From Robiginitalea aurantiaca (GTDB lineage: Bacteria; Bacteroidota; Bacteroidia; Flavobacteriales; Flavobacteriaceae), in assembly GCF_030380815.1 (NCBI RefSeq), contig NZ_JAUDUY010000004.1, forward strand, positions 186,001-250,000: a stretch of DNA of 64,000 bases, given 5' to 3'. The notes below the pieces were generated by a model, which saw only the letters and a program-made list of their open reading frames with translations, ran no database searches and was not told where the DNA came from. A program made the translations under genes and the position numbers. Below are positions 8,385 to 17,858 of this stretch, piece by piece (the stretch's first letter is position 1; each line of letters opens with the position of its first letter).

Positions 8385-8903
8385 TTATTCGTTTTTCTGA
8401 TTCAAGTCAAAATCCCTGTAAAACCCGAGATCAATATTCCGGTACAATTTTGTCAGGTATGCGATCTGACCCGTGTGATAGCTCAAATGCTCAACCACGT
8501 GAAGGATGATACCTAGCCCTGAAAGCTCAAAACCCTGTACGCGCTTTCGCTCCAACAAGACCGAATCGGGTACGGCCCGAATCAAATCTTGTGCGTTCCG
8601 GGCCACCTCGACGAAGGATGAGGTTATCGTCTCCCGATCCGCGTCGGTCGATGCGTCAAATTCTGCCGGACGATCCCTGAGGTCGGGGTTCCCGCCAAGG
8701 CCGCTTATTATATACTGCCCGATGTTCCCCTGTAAATGTCTCAGTAACTGGGCTACCCCGTTGGAATTTTCATTGGGTATCGCCCAAAACATCGTATCGT
8801 CCAATTCCTTCAGACACCCCTGGATTTTATCCATGGATTCCTGAATTCGCACAACTGCCTGCTCCTTAAAATCCTCAGACAGGGAAGGTCCTGTTTGTTC
8901 CAT
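8385..8903 (-). CDS. DinB-family protein inside the his operon
   Basis: A 172-residue four-helix DinB/YfiT-like protein. Family members have a metal site of three histidines, and some transfer thiols such as bacillithiol or act as hydrolases. Candidate ligands are H55 (LLRHLQGN), H138 (ILHVVEHLSYHTGQ) and the later histidines of that segment. The ATG overlaps the hisA stop by one base (TAATG), and the gene ends 3 bases before hisF, so it is made with the his enzymes. A role in histidine synthesis is not known. The substrate is unknown. Confidence 0.85.
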   Translation of the reverse strand: MEQTGPSLSEDFKEQAVVRIQESMDKIQGCLKELDDTMFWAIPNENSNGVAQLLRHLQGNIGQYIISGLGGNPDLRDRPAEFDASTDADRETITSSFVEVARNAQDLIRAVPDSVLLERKRVQGFELSGLGIILHVVEHLSYHTGQIAYLTKLYRNIDLGFYRDFDLNQKNE

Positions 8904-9676
8904 TATTCCTCTATCAAAGTTGGAAGGTCATCCAGACTGATCTGCCCTTCGTACAACGCCTTTCCGATAATTGCGCCTTCACAGCCGATGCGCCGCAGCT
9001 TGCGAAGGTCATCCAAACTGCTCACGCCTCCGCTTGCAATAAGCGCAATTCCAGGCTTTTCAATATCCTCCACACCGCTCATCCCTATACGGGTTTCCAG
9101 AATAGAGGTTCTTTTAAGGAGGTCTTTGTAGAGGTCAAATGCGGGGCCCTCCAACATGCCGTCCTTGCTTATGTCGGTACATATGACATAACGAACTCCT
9201 TTTTTCTGGTAACCACTCACAAAGGGAACGAGCTTCTTTCCGGTAGCTTCCTGCCAGCCCGAGACTGAAATAAACCCATCTCTCGCATCTGCTCCGAGAA
9301 TAATCCGATCCGATCCATAGGTGTCAAGCCACTGTAGAAACTGATCGGGGCGGGAAGCCGCAATACTTCCTCCGGTAATTTGTGATGCCCCGGATTCAAA
9401 AGCGATCCGGACATCTTCATCCGACTTAATACCTCCTCCAAAATCCACTTTCAGGCGAGTATGAGAAGCTATACGCTCAAGAACTTTGTGGTTTACTATG
9501 TGCTGGGAACGCGCCCCGTCCAGGTCCACAAGATGCAAATGCCTTACCCCTGCCCCTTCAAAGGCCTTAGCCATTTCCAGGGGATCTTCGCTGTATATTT
9601 TTTTAGTTGAATAGTCCCCTTTGGTCAGACGCACACATTTGCCGTCAATCAGGTCTATGGCTGGAATTATACGCAT
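8903..9676 (-). CDS. hisA: Phosphoribosylformimino-AICAR phosphate isomerase
   Basis: A 257-residue (beta/alpha)8 barrel catalysing the Amadori rearrangement of ProFAR to PRFAR. The catalytic aspartate D8 is in [10 protein letters not shown]. The second acidic residue is in ILGADARDG near residue 127, and the phosphate-binding GGGI and ASGGV loops are present. The open frame extends 43 residues further upstream to 9805, into hisH. The ATG at 9676 is preferred because it gives the standard MRIIPAIDL start and sits 7 bases after the hisH stop. Confidence 0.96.
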   Translation of the reverse strand: MRIIPAIDLIDGKCVRLTKGDYSTKKIYSEDPLEMAKAFEGAGVRHLHLVDLDGARSQHIVNHKVLERIASHTRLKVDFGGGIKSDEDVRIAFESGASQITGGSIAASRPDQFLQWLDTYGSDRIILGADARDGFISVSGWQEATGKKLVPFVSGYQKKGVRYVICTDISKDGMLEGPAFDLYKDLLKRTSILETRIGMSGVEDIEKPGIALIASGGVSSLDDLRKLRRIGCEGAIIGKALYEGQISLDDLPTLIEE

Positions 9677-9683
9677 GGTCAAA

Positions 9684-10265
9684 TTATATTTTAAGGAAAT
9701 TAGCAAGGATTTGGGCGCCGGCCTTTCCGCTTTTTTCAGGGTGAAACTGGACGCCGTAAAAATTATCACGCGCCAGGGCAGCACTGTAGGCACCTCCGTA
9801 ATCACTCACAGCTATGGTTTCTTCAGACAAAGGGGCATAGTAACTATGGACGAGATAGATGTATTCATGCTCAGAAATCCCCTGAAACAGAGGAGACTTC
9901 AATTCGTGTATTCCATTCCATCCGATCTGGGGAACTTTTAAATCTTCAGAAAAGCGGACAACCTCGGTTTGGAAGATACCTAATCCTTTGGTCGCACCCT
10001 CTTCGGAGTACCGGCACATCAGTTGCATTCCCAAACATATGCCAAGCACGGGTTGTTTTAACTCAGGAATGAGGTGATCCAGGCCAGAGTGCTCCAATTT
10101 CCGCATGGCGCTTGAAGCCTCTCCCACCCCCGGAAAAATTACTTTGTCTGCACTTCGAATCCGATCCGGATCCGAGCTGAGCTCCAGGTCATACCCCAAT
10201 CGCTGAAACGCAAAGCGAATGCTCTGTATATTCCCAGCCCCGTAATTGATAATAACTAAGTCCAT
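9684..10265 (-). CDS. hisH: Imidazole glycerol phosphate synthase, glutaminase subunit
   Basis: A 193-residue class I glutamine amidotransferase that supplies ammonia to HisF. The triad is C77 (GICLGMQ), H175 and E177 (VQFHPEKSG). The N-terminal motif YGAGN is intact. It lies 8 bases after hisB in the operon. Confidence 0.97.
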   Translation of the reverse strand: MDLVIINYGAGNIQSIRFAFQRLGYDLELSSDPDRIRSADKVIFPGVGEASSAMRKLEHSGLDHLIPELKQPVLGICLGMQLMCRYSEEGATKGLGIFQTEVVRFSEDLKVPQIGWNGIHELKSPLFQGISEHEYIYLVHSYYAPLSEETIAVSDYGGAYSAALARDNFYGVQFHPEKSGKAGAQILANFLKI

Positions 10266-10273
10266 GTCTAAAT

Positions 10274-11413
10274 CTAGAGTAATCCCTTGGTTGTCGGAAG
10301 TATTTGCTTATCAGGATTTCGGTGAACAGCCATTTTAATCGCTTTGGCAAAGGCCTTAAAAATAGCTTCAATCTTGTGGTGTTCGTTTGTTCCTTCGGCC
10401 TTGATGTTCAGATTTGAACCTGAGCTGTCCGAAAAGGATTTAAAAAAATGCATGAACATCTCGGTAGGCATATCACCCACTTTTTCGCGTTTGAAATCCG
10501 CATCCCATACAAGCCACGGGCGGCCTCCGAAATCGAGGGCCACCTGAGCGAGGCAATCGTCCATCGGCAGGCAAAAACCATATCGCTCAATGCCCATTTT
10601 GTCCCCCAGCGCCTTAGTTACTGCGGACCCCAGGGCGAGTGCTGTATCTTCAATGGTATGGTGTTCATCTACGTGAAGATCCCCGTCGACCTTTATATAA
10701 AGATCGAGTTGTCCGTGTCTGGCTAACTGATCGAGCATATGATCAAAGAAAGACAGGCCGGTACTTATCTCGCTTCTGCCGGTGCCATCGAGATTAATCC
10801 GTATCTCGATTTCGGTTTCTGCCGTCTTTCGGGACACATCAGCCTGTCGAGCTCCCTGAGCCAAAAATTCATAAATACCTTGCCAGGAACTACCCTCCCA
10901 TGCAATAAATTTAGCGAGATCCGATTTTGCCGTTTTAACTTCCTCCGTCCCGAGCTCTGCATTATTATTGATGTACATTCCTTTGGCATTTAGGTTTTTG
11001 GCCAGCTCCATATCGGTTAATCGATCCCCGATCACAAAACTGTTGGCCAGGTCGTACTCCGGACCAAAATAAGCCTGTAAAAGCCCGGTTCCCGGTTTAC
11101 GGGTTGGGGCATTGTCTTGAGGAAATGTCCGGTCAATAAGTACTTGTTCAAAGGCAATTCCCTCCGCTTCGAAGGTGCTCATGATAAAATTGTGAACAGG
11201 CCAGAAGTCCTTCTCGGGAAAAGCCTCCGTACCCAGTCCATCCTGATTGGTAATCATGACCAGTTCATAGTTGAGGTCTTTGGCGATTCGCCCGAGGTAT
11301 TTGAAAACCTCTGGATAAAACCTTAATTTTTCGAAGGAGTCAATTTGTTCGTCCTCCGGTTCCAGAATAAGCGTTCCATCCCTGTCGATAAACAATATCC
11401 GTTTTTTTTCCAT
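10274..11413 (-). CDS. hisB: Bifunctional histidinol-phosphatase / imidazoleglycerol-phosphate dehydratase
   Basis: A 379-residue fusion. Residues 1 to about 165 form a HAD-type histidinol phosphatase with the nucleophile motif DRDGT at 10-14. Residues 190-379 form the manganese-dependent dehydratase with its characteristic His clusters ([32 protein letters not shown]). It carries out steps 6 and 8 of the pathway. The fused form is also found in enterobacteria and is common in Bacteroidota. It lies 7 bases after hisC. Confidence 0.96.
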   Translation of the reverse strand: MEKKRILFIDRDGTLILEPEDEQIDSFEKLRFYPEVFKYLGRIAKDLNYELVMITNQDGLGTEAFPEKDFWPVHNFIMSTFEAEGIAFEQVLIDRTFPQDNAPTRKPGTGLLQAYFGPEYDLANSFVIGDRLTDMELAKNLNAKGMYINNNAELGTEEVKTAKSDLAKFIAWEGSSWQGIYEFLAQGARQADVSRKTAETEIEIRINLDGTGRSEISTGLSFFDHMLDQLARHGQLDLYIKVDGDLHVDEHHTIEDTALALGSAVTKALGDKMGIERYGFCLPMDDCLAQVALDFGGRPWLVWDADFKREKVGDMPTEMFMHFFKSFSDSSGSNLNIKAEGTNEHHKIEAIFKAFAKAIKMAVHRNPDKQILPTTKGLL

Positions 11414-11420
11414 TTTACAT

Positions 11421-12473
11421 TCAGGTATCGAGTGCTGTTAAAGTGTTAAGCAGTGTGGTGTTTTCCTCCGGGGTCCCTACGGTAAATCTGAGGGTGTTTT
11501 CGCAATGCATCTGAGAAGACCGATCCCGCACTACAATCCCCTGGTTGATTAACTGCCTGTATCTCAGGGGAGCGTCATCCACACGCGCCAGGATAAAATT
11601 AGCGTCCGTGGGAAAAACCGACCTGACAAAGGGAACCTCTTTCAGGCCCTCCAGCAATGCCAAGCGTTCGGCCTTTAGTTTCCCTATTTCCATCTTTATT
11701 TTTTCCGGGTCCGCCAGGGCTTTAAGCGCGCGTTGCTGTGTGAGTTCATTCACGTTGTAAGGAGGCTTGACGCGTTTTAAAAAAGCGATAATTTCGGGGG
11801 CCGCAAAACACACCCCTAACCGAATACCCGCAAGGCCATATGCTTTTGAAAACGTTTGGGTAACGACCAGGTTTGGAAAGGTATCCAGGAGTGGGACATA
11901 ACCGTCTGCATCCGAGAAGTCTATATACGCCTCATCGATGACAACGAGTCCGGGAAATTCATTTAACAATCTGATGACCCGGTCCGAATCGAGACTATTG
12001 CCCGTCGGATTGTTCGGAGAGCATAAAAAGATGATTTTAGTGTGTGCTTCTGCGCTTTCCAGGATCTCAGGGACATCGGGCTGGAAATCGGAAGTTAAGG
12101 GGACCTCAATATTCTCAATGGCATTGATACCTGCCAACACCGAATACATTCCATAAGTAGGTGGAAGGGTTAGCACGGAATCCTTATTGGGCTCACAGAA
12201 AACCCGGAACAGCAGATCTAAGACTTCATCACTTCCATTACCCAAAAGGATCTGCTCCGGCGAAACACCCCTGAGACGCGCGATCTCCTCTTTTAAGGAC
12301 TTTTGATGCGGATCCGGATAGCGGTTTACGCCATTGTCGAAGGGGTTCTCGTTTGCATCCAGGAAAATCATGGAATCCCCCCCTCCGCTATATTCATCAC
12401 GGGCCGAGGAATACGGTTTCAGGCCCAATACGGTGGGCCGGACTATCGCTTTAAAGAATCCATCCTTTTCCAT
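11421..12473 (-). CDS. hisC: Histidinol-phosphate aminotransferase
   Basis: A 350-residue PLP aminotransferase of fold type I, subgroup HisC, catalysing step 7. The PLP lysine is K210 ([12 protein letters not shown]). Substrate and cofactor residues are visible in LDANENPF, the SPNNPTGN loop at 152-159 and VIDEAYIDF. It lies between hisD (11 bases upstream) and hisB (7 bases downstream). Confidence 0.96.
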   Translation of the reverse strand: MEKDGFFKAIVRPTVLGLKPYSSARDEYSGGGDSMIFLDANENPFDNGVNRYPDPHQKSLKEEIARLRGVSPEQILLGNGSDEVLDLLFRVFCEPNKDSVLTLPPTYGMYSVLAGINAIENIEVPLTSDFQPDVPEILESAEAHTKIIFLCSPNNPTGNSLDSDRVIRLLNEFPGLVVIDEAYIDFSDADGYVPLLDTFPNLVVTQTFSKAYGLAGIRLGVCFAAPEIIAFLKRVKPPYNVNELTQQRALKALADPEKIKMEIGKLKAERLALLEGLKEVPFVRSVFPTDANFILARVDDAPLRYRQLINQGIVVRDRSSQMHCENTLRFTVGTPEENTTLLNTLTALDT

Positions 12474-12484
12474 GATCTGTTTTT

Positions 12485-13777
12485 CTACTGAACCTTGTTC
12501 AGGGTGTTGAGGCGGAGGGTAACCGCATTGGCATGAGCCTGCAGTCCTTCTGCCCGGGCCATGGTTTCTACTGCGGGTCCAATCCCCTGTAACCCTTCAG
12601 GGGTAATACGCTGATAGGTAATGCTTTTTGTATAACTCCCCAGGTTCACACCCGAATACTGACGGGCATATCCATTGGTTGGGAGGGTATGGTTTGTTCC
12701 AGAGGCGTAATCCCCAGCGCTTTCCGGGGTGTAATTCCCCAGGAAAACCGACCCGGCGTTTTGAATATGCTCAAGCATAAAAGCTTCCTCCTTATGTGCA
12801 ATAATAAGGTGTTCCGGAGCGTAGGTATTCACCATGTCGGTTATCGCTTCCCTGTCCTTCAAAACAATCCCCCGGCTGTTGGCCATGGCACTACGCGCGA
12901 TTTCCTGCCGGGGAAGTTTTGCCAGTTGCGCCTCCAGTGCGTTATCCACCGCTTCCTGAATATCCGGGTCGTCCGTGAGGAGGATCACCTGGCTGTCCGC
13001 TCCGTGTTCGGCCTGGCTCAGAAGATCTGAAGCAATAAATTCCGGAACGGCTGAGGCATCGGCCACTACAAGCAATTCGCTGGGTCCTGCAGGCATATCT
13101 ATGGCAACCCCCAAACGGCTCGCCCATTGCTTTGCTGCCGTGACGTACTGGTTACCCGGACCAAAAATCTTGAATGTCTTAGGTACGCTTTCAGTGCCGT
13201 AGGTCATGGCAGCTACTGCCTGAATTCCACCTACCCTGCAGATGGTGGTTACACCACAGCGCGAAGCGGCGTATAAGATTGCAGGATGCAAATTTCCCTC
13301 AGTGTCCGGGGGAGAACAAAGTACTATCTCCGTGCAACCAGCAATCATCGCAGGAATCGCGAGCATGAGCACAGTTGAGAATAAAGGGGCACTCCCCCCG
13401 GGAATGTAAAGACCTACCCTGGAAATGGGGCGTTTCTCCATCCAGCACGATACCCCAGTCCGGGTATTGACCCGCACAGGACCGGTACGCTGTGCAGCGT
13501 GGAAGGCATAAATGTTTTCATAAGCGAGTTCTATGGCCTCCTTGAGCTGAGGGGATACCGCTTGCCCGGCGGCAGCAACCTCCTCTGGACCAACCCGTAT
13601 CTCCTCCAGGGTCGCGCCATCAAAGGTGCGGGTATATTCTTTAAGGGCTGTATCGCCTTCAGAGCGCACATTTTTAAACACCCCGTCTACCAGGTCTTCC
13701 AGGGCCCTGAAATCCTTCGCAGGCCTTTTTAGTATTTCTTCCCAGGAGTTCGTTTCAGGCAAATACACCCATTCCAT
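12485..13777 (-). CDS. hisD: Histidinol dehydrogenase
   Basis: A 430-residue zinc-dependent NAD enzyme that oxidises histidinol to histidine in two steps. The conserved zinc and substrate regions are intact: GPSELLVVAD, SQAEHGADSQV, APEHL and the C-terminal SAGDYASGTNHTLPT. The open frame extends 32 residues upstream to 13873, overlapping hisG. The ATG at 13777 is chosen because it lies 17 bases after the hisG stop and gives a compact N-terminus (MEWVYLPE). Confidence 0.96.
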   Translation of the reverse strand: MEWVYLPETNSWEEILKRPAKDFRALEDLVDGVFKNVRSEGDTALKEYTRTFDGATLEEIRVGPEEVAAAGQAVSPQLKEAIELAYENIYAFHAAQRTGPVRVNTRTGVSCWMEKRPISRVGLYIPGGSAPLFSTVLMLAIPAMIAGCTEIVLCSPPDTEGNLHPAILYAASRCGVTTICRVGGIQAVAAMTYGTESVPKTFKIFGPGNQYVTAAKQWASRLGVAIDMPAGPSELLVVADASAVPEFIASDLLSQAEHGADSQVILLTDDPDIQEAVDNALEAQLAKLPRQEIARSAMANSRGIVLKDREAITDMVNTYAPEHLIIAHKEEAFMLEHIQNAGSVFLGNYTPESAGDYASGTNHTLPTNGYARQYSGVNLGSYTKSITYQRITPEGLQGIGPAVETMARAEGLQAHANAVTLRLNTLNKVQ

Positions 13778-13794
13778 AGTCCTTAATTTTAAAA

Positions 13795-14652
13795 TCAGAC
13801 GATCATCTTTTCTATAGGGCATACCAGAATGCCCTCTGCTCCTTCTTTCTTTACCTGGTCGAGTACTTCCCAAAACCGGTCCTTGTTAATAACCGTGTGA
13901 ATGGAGCTCCAGCCACTTTCTGCCAGTGGTAAAACAGTTGGGCTCCGCATTCCCGGTAAAAGCGATATGATAGCTTCCAGGCTTTCATTGGGCGCATTCA
14001 TGAGTACGTACCGGTTGTTTCGGGCCTCCAGAACAGATTGAAGACGGAAACGCAATTGTTCCAGTATTTTATGCTGTTTCGCCCCCGCCTTAGGCGAAAC
14101 CGCCAGTACGGCTTCACTTTGCAGCAGGACTTCAACTTCTTTCAGGTTATTTTTAAAGAGTGTACTGCCGCTGGAAACGATATCGCAAACGGCATCCGCA
14201 AGACCGATATTCGGGGCGATTTCCACCGAACCATTGATAATGTGTAAATCCGAGGTTACCCCTTTCTGATTGAGGTATTGCAATACAGTATTCGGATAAG
14301 AGGTCGCAATGCGTTTTCCCTCAAGGTCATTGATCGAATTGTATTCCACGTTTTTGGGAACGGCAATAGAAACCCGGCACCTTGAAAACCCAAGTTTTTC
14401 GACTACAGGGATATCGGCTCCTTTTTCTATCAGGACATTCTCCCCGATAATTGCGATATCCACTACCCCATCCTTGAGGTACTGGGGAATATCGCCGTTG
14501 CGAAGGTAGAAAACCTCCATGGGAAAGTTCCGTGCCGAAGCGCGCAACTGGTCCCTTCCATTGTCAATAGAAATACCGCAATCCTTGAGGATTCTCAGGG
14601 AATCCTCATTCAGGCGTCCACTTTTCTGGACCGCTACTTTAATCGTTTCCAT
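13795..14652 (-). CDS. hisG: ATP phosphoribosyltransferase (long form)
   Basis: First enzyme of histidine synthesis, 285 residues. It condenses ATP with PRPP. The N-terminus IKVAVQKSGRL and the PRPP-binding loop DIVSSGSTLFKN are intact. The C-terminal domain of about 75 residues is the ACT-like regulatory part of the long, HisZ-independent form, which is feedback-inhibited by histidine. The ATG at 14652 was chosen over the further upstream one at 14697 because it gives the standard start and lies just beyond the attenuator hairpin, whereas the upstream one is inside it. Control is therefore probably double: attenuation of transcription and feedback inhibition. Confidence 0.96.
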   Translation of the reverse strand: METIKVAVQKSGRLNEDSLRILKDCGISIDNGRDQLRASARNFPMEVFYLRNGDIPQYLKDGVVDIAIIGENVLIEKGADIPVVEKLGFSRCRVSIAVPKNVEYNSINDLEGKRIATSYPNTVLQYLNQKGVTSDLHIINGSVEIAPNIGLADAVCDIVSSGSTLFKNNLKEVEVLLQSEAVLAVSPKAGAKQHKILEQLRFRLQSVLEARNNRYVLMNAPNESLEAIISLLPGMRSPTVLPLAESGWSSIHTVINKDRFWEVLDQVKKEGAEGILVCPIEKMIV

Positions 14653-14673
14653 TTCCTGCAAATTTTTTACGAT

Positions 14674-14706
14674 AAAAAACCCCGTTTGATCACTCAAACG
14701 GGGTTT
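14674..14706 (-). terminator. his operon attenuator (rho-independent terminator)
   Basis: On the minus strand a perfect 13-base-pair stem, AAACCCCGTTTGA with loop GTGA and TCAAACGGGGTTT, is followed by more T residues. It sits 22 bases before the hisG ATG and after the leader peptide stop, so it can end transcription before the operon. A segment of the leader ORF can pair with its first arm instead (see the antiterminator entry). Confidence 0.93.
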
Positions 14707-14750
14707 CGGAATATGATGGATTCACAACACATCTTCCCTACCACGCCTGA
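14694..14750 (-). promoter_or_regulatory. Candidate antiterminator pairing of the his leader
   Basis: Minus-strand bases 14750-14740 (TCAGGCGTGGT, the last codons and stop of the leader ORF) can pair with 14704-14694 (ACCCCGTTTGA, first arm of the terminator): 10 of 11 positions pair, two as G-U. A ribosome stalled on the His codons would leave this segment free and allow antitermination. A ribosome that reaches the stop would cover it and let the terminator form. Pairing was worked out by eye, without energy calculation. Confidence 0.7.
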
Positions 14751-14791
14751 GCGCCGATAGTAAAGTGGTGATGTAATCTTGTTTTTTTCAT
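14738..14791 (-). CDS. hisL: his operon leader peptide
   Basis: A short ORF of 17 codons encoding MKKTRLHHHFTIGAQAW followed by TAG. It has three consecutive histidine codons (CAT CAC CAC, codons 7-9), the classical sensor for charged histidyl-tRNA in attenuation. It starts 7 bases after a consensus Bacteroidota -7 promoter element. Its last codons overlap the segment that can form the antiterminator. It is not homologous by eye to the seven-His leader of enterobacteria, so this looks like an independent or strongly diverged leader. The peptide itself probably has no function beyond its translation. Confidence 0.9.
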   Translation of the reverse strand: MKKTRLHHHFTIGAQAW

Positions 14792-14798
14792 CTCACGA

Positions 14799-14829
14799 CA
14801 AAAATAAGGGATAGTTTCAGAAACTCAAA
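14799..14829 (-). promoter_or_regulatory. his operon promoter with palindrome in the spacer
   Basis: On the minus strand, -33 element TTTG (14829-14826), a spacer of 19, and -7 element TATTTTTG (14806-14799) match the Bacteroidota consensus. The spacer contains a perfect palindrome AGTTTC-A-GAAACT at 14813-14825, which could be an operator or part of the end of the upstream gene. Transcription should start within a few bases of the leader ATG at 14791. Confidence 0.85.
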
Positions 14830-14841
14830 AACTGTAACCTA

Positions 14842-15657
14842 TTAATTATTTCCTAAAATCAGGGGTAACCCCGAATCTCCCGAACCAACCACGACCACTT
14901 TGGCATTAGGCGACTCTGAGAGTTTCAGTGTGGCTTCGATCCCTTTATCCTGTAGGATCTTATCGGTCAGGGATGCGCTCAGGATACGGTTCGCATCTGC
15001 CTTACCCTGGGCTTCGATACGCTGCCGCTGTGCTTCCTTATCGGCACTGACCAGGCGGAACTCATATTCCAGGGACTCCTGTTCCTGCTTGAGCTTACGC
15101 TCAATAGCGTCCTTGATCGTCGCGGGCAGGGTTACGTCGCGCACCAGCACTTCGTTTAACTGGATGTACTGATCTTCTACGATTCGTTTGGTTTCCTCAA
15201 AAATTTCATTTTGGATGGCATCCCGCTTGGTGGAATACAAATCTTCCGGAGTATATCGGCCCACAACTGAACGCGCCGCAGAGCGGATTGCGGGTAGCAA
15301 AATACGTTCCTTGTACTGATCCCCTTTCTCCTGGTGAAGCCGGCCTAAATCCTGAAATCTGGGCTGGAACCAGGCAGAGGCATCGAGTTGAATATCCAAT
15401 CCGTTGCTGGAGAGTACTTTCATTTTCTCAAAGACTTCCTGCTGGCGAACTTCGTAAATAAAGACTTTGTTCCAGGGAGCAACCAGGTGAAAGCCTTCCC
15501 CCAATGGCGGCTCATCGATAACAACCCCTTCACCAAATGTTTTGTACAAAACACCTGCCTCACCAGAGCCGATGACAATGGCCGATTTACTGACCAGAAT
15601 AATTGCTACGATAATAAGTAAAATTGTCGGTAATGCTATTTTAGGTAATTTATCCAT
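14842..15657 (-). CDS. Prohibitin/SPFH (band 7) family membrane protein
   Basis: A 271-residue protein with one N-terminal membrane segment (residues 5-25) and an SPFH domain from about 30 to 210, ending in a charged, probably coiled-coil region (residues 160-215) rich in Glu, Gln and Arg. The VVGRYTPEDLYSTKRDAIQ region is typical of prohibitins, which form large ring-like membrane assemblies that scaffold proteins or control proteases. The ATG at 15657, 11 bases after the preceding gene, is preferred. A further upstream ATG at 15702 lies inside that gene. It is probably cotranscribed with the large VWA protein. Confidence 0.88.
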   Translation of the reverse strand: MDKLPKIALPTILLIIVAIILVSKSAIVIGSGEAGVLYKTFGEGVVIDEPPLGEGFHLVAPWNKVFIYEVRQQEVFEKMKVLSSNGLDIQLDASAWFQPRFQDLGRLHQEKGDQYKERILLPAIRSAARSVVGRYTPEDLYSTKRDAIQNEIFEETKRIVEDQYIQLNEVLVRDVTLPATIKDAIERKLKQEQESLEYEFRLVSADKEAQRQRIEAQGKADANRILSASLTDKILQDKGIEATLKLSESPNAKVVVVGSGDSGLPLILGNN

Positions 15658-15668
15658 TTGCTTTTTTT

Positions 15669-17696
15669 TTATAATAATCCGTTGTACTTCCTGATAAACC
15701 ACTCAATTCCCAGAGTCGCAACCACAAACCCGAGGAGCCAGCGGAAATCTATCAAAGATACTACATTTCTCTGGGTTCGGCTTATGGGTCGAAAGCGTTC
15801 TGAAGTCATCAGACTATCTTTAAGATCATTCAGCTGGGATGGATAATACAAACCTCCCCCACTCGATTCTGCGAGTGCCATCAAGGACTCCGGATCACTG
15901 CGGACCTGCTGGTTTTCCAGATCGAATTCCTGCATGCGGAACTGGCCTGACCTCCTGTAATCGGTATCCAATACCTGAACGTCAAAGGCATAGGTCCCGG
16001 GGGGCAGATTGCTGATATCCGCCTGATACTCGCCCCTTGCCAGGGCCATGGGAAACGAATTCATAACGGTACCCGTACTGTCTTTCAGGTCAAGCCTGAG
16101 CCGTGCTGTCGGATCGAAGCGGAGGGCTTCATCAAAAAACCGGGCCCGGATGACTGCAGCCTGTTGTCCGTCCAACAAGCTTTCATATTCAAGGTTGAGG
16201 CGTTCGCTTTCTTTTCCTGCACCCAGGAACAACCAGATTTTGCTAAATAGCGCATCAAAATTCTCGAAATTAGCATCCCGCTTAAAGGAGTGCATCCGCC
16301 ACTTCCAAATCCCACTTCCGAAGATGACCGCCTCGCGTCGGTCGGACCCTTTCAATAGCGCCATAAGGGGCTGGTTCAATGCGACTCCACGAACCCGCTG
16401 GCCAAGCAACTCCTCATTCGGCTGAAGAATCAGGTATTCCCCCAGATCTCCTGAGAGGGGTGGATAACCACTGACATCCCATTCACTCGCATCAAAATAG
16501 GCGAAGGCGGCATTGGAAACGGGCAGGAGTTCCTCAGAAGGCCCGGAATCCTCCAGTCGGAATGCCGTTTGCACAGAGTTCAGGAAATTCCAATTTGCAA
16601 GGTCCCCGGCGATCGTAAGCAAAGGCTTACGTGAATTCGCTATAGTTTCATAAGCTCTCCTGAAGGACGGATCTGGTTGATAAAAGATCCAAATATCCGT
16701 TTCAGTGGCGTATGCCGGAACTTCCTCTGGTTTAATGAAGGACACCTGCCGCTGTTCATTGGCTTCTATAGACCGGGTAAGGGCACCGATATCCGGGTGA
16801 GACCGATTGGATACAATACGTACCCTGGTGGTCTCATCGATAATTTCAATCCCCGTTGTCAGGCGGTTGTTCCGGGTATTGCGTTCATTTTCGAGGGCCG
16901 AGACCTCTGCAGTAAGGGAGTGAAAGCCCACCTCTTCAGCGGTCAATAAAACCGAGATGCGCTCCGTGGCCCGTCCGGCAGACATTCGAAGGGTAGAACC
17001 GTATACCTGTTTTCCATTATCCCTTAGGACAATATTGGTATTTACAGGCTCGGCCCCGCGATATGAAATAAGGATCTCAATCGGATACTGATTCCGTAAA
17101 AAGGCGTATCGGTTGGCATTTAAACCATCGATCCGAATATCCCTGTATGCTGTTGTATCCCCTACTACAATCGGGAAAACGGTGGTGGACCCCGAAGCTG
17201 AAGGGGTAATGCCCTTTCCCTGATTTTGAATCCCATCTGTGACTAACACCAAACTGCTGTTTCCGTCCAAATGGGCTTTAGACAGTGTTTGGATGGCTGC
17301 AGAGATATCCGTGCGTTTCTCTGAAAAATCCAGAGTATCCGAAGGCCGGACCCCTCCCCCGAAAGTATACGTTTCCAGATCGAAGCGCTGCGACAGGTCC
17401 GTGTCTTCCCTGAAAAAATCCCGGACACTTAAAAGCTCCTCACGGGATGGGCTGCGCCCGGCAGAGGCGCTATTGTCCAGAAGGAGCATGAGGCGATGTG
17501 GTTGGGTCGTAACCGTGTTCTTTTCGAGTTGCAAAGGAACGAGAAGCAACAGAGCCCCCAGAATACCTAAAAACCTGAGGGAGGCTAAAAGGTATCTGTA
17601 AGGTGTTTTTCCTGATTTATAGAAATAGCTAAACCAGGCTAACCCGAAAGCCAGGGCTGCACTCAGGGCGATCCAAAGTACATTTTCAAGGGTCAT
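15669..17696 (-). CDS. Large membrane-anchored VWA-like protein
   Basis: A 675-residue protein with two N-terminal membrane helices (about 5-22 and 38-56) and one C-terminal helix (about 650-668). Between them lies a von Willebrand-like domain starting near residue 68 with a MIDAS-like DNSAS motif and LVTDGIQNQG, followed by a long beta-rich region with BatA/glutamine-amidotransferase-like features. The layout matches Bacteroidota VWA proteins related to aerotolerance (Bat) proteins. Most of the protein is probably periplasmic. It lies 11 bases upstream of the prohibitin gene. The role is unknown; a link with the prohibitin is inferred from position only. Confidence 0.75.
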   Translation of the reverse strand: MTLENVLWIALSAALAFGLAWFSYFYKSGKTPYRYLLASLRFLGILGALLLLVPLQLEKNTVTTQPHRLMLLLDNSASAGRSPSREELLSVRDFFREDTDLSQRFDLETYTFGGGVRPSDTLDFSEKRTDISAAIQTLSKAHLDGNSSLVLVTDGIQNQGKGITPSASGSTTVFPIVVGDTTAYRDIRIDGLNANRYAFLRNQYPIEILISYRGAEPVNTNIVLRDNGKQVYGSTLRMSAGRATERISVLLTAEEVGFHSLTAEVSALENERNTRNNRLTTGIEIIDETTRVRIVSNRSHPDIGALTRSIEANEQRQVSFIKPEEVPAYATETDIWIFYQPDPSFRRAYETIANSRKPLLTIAGDLANWNFLNSVQTAFRLEDSGPSEELLPVSNAAFAYFDASEWDVSGYPPLSGDLGEYLILQPNEELLGQRVRGVALNQPLMALLKGSDRREAVIFGSGIWKWRMHSFKRDANFENFDALFSKIWLFLGAGKESERLNLEYESLLDGQQAAVIRARFFDEALRFDPTARLRLDLKDSTGTVMNSFPMALARGEYQADISNLPPGTYAFDVQVLDTDYRRSGQFRMQEFDLENQQVRSDPESLMALAESSGGGLYYPSQLNDLKDSLMTSERFRPISRTQRNVVSLIDFRWLLGFVVATLGIEWFIRKYNGLL

Positions 17697-17858
17697 TCAA
17701 TGGGGTTTTATAGAATTGCTGACCGCCGTCTGTTTAGGCGATTATACTGTCCTGACCACAAAAATCGGGAAAATAAACCGACCAGCCGCATTACATATAT
17801 TGCGGATGATAAAAGGTAACCTTAGGACTTAATAAGGGATTTGAATGGCCGTACGGTA

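Noticed and set aside
12689-13030. A 113-codon plus-strand frame over hisD.
   Set aside because: It is a shadow of an unmistakable histidinol dehydrogenase.
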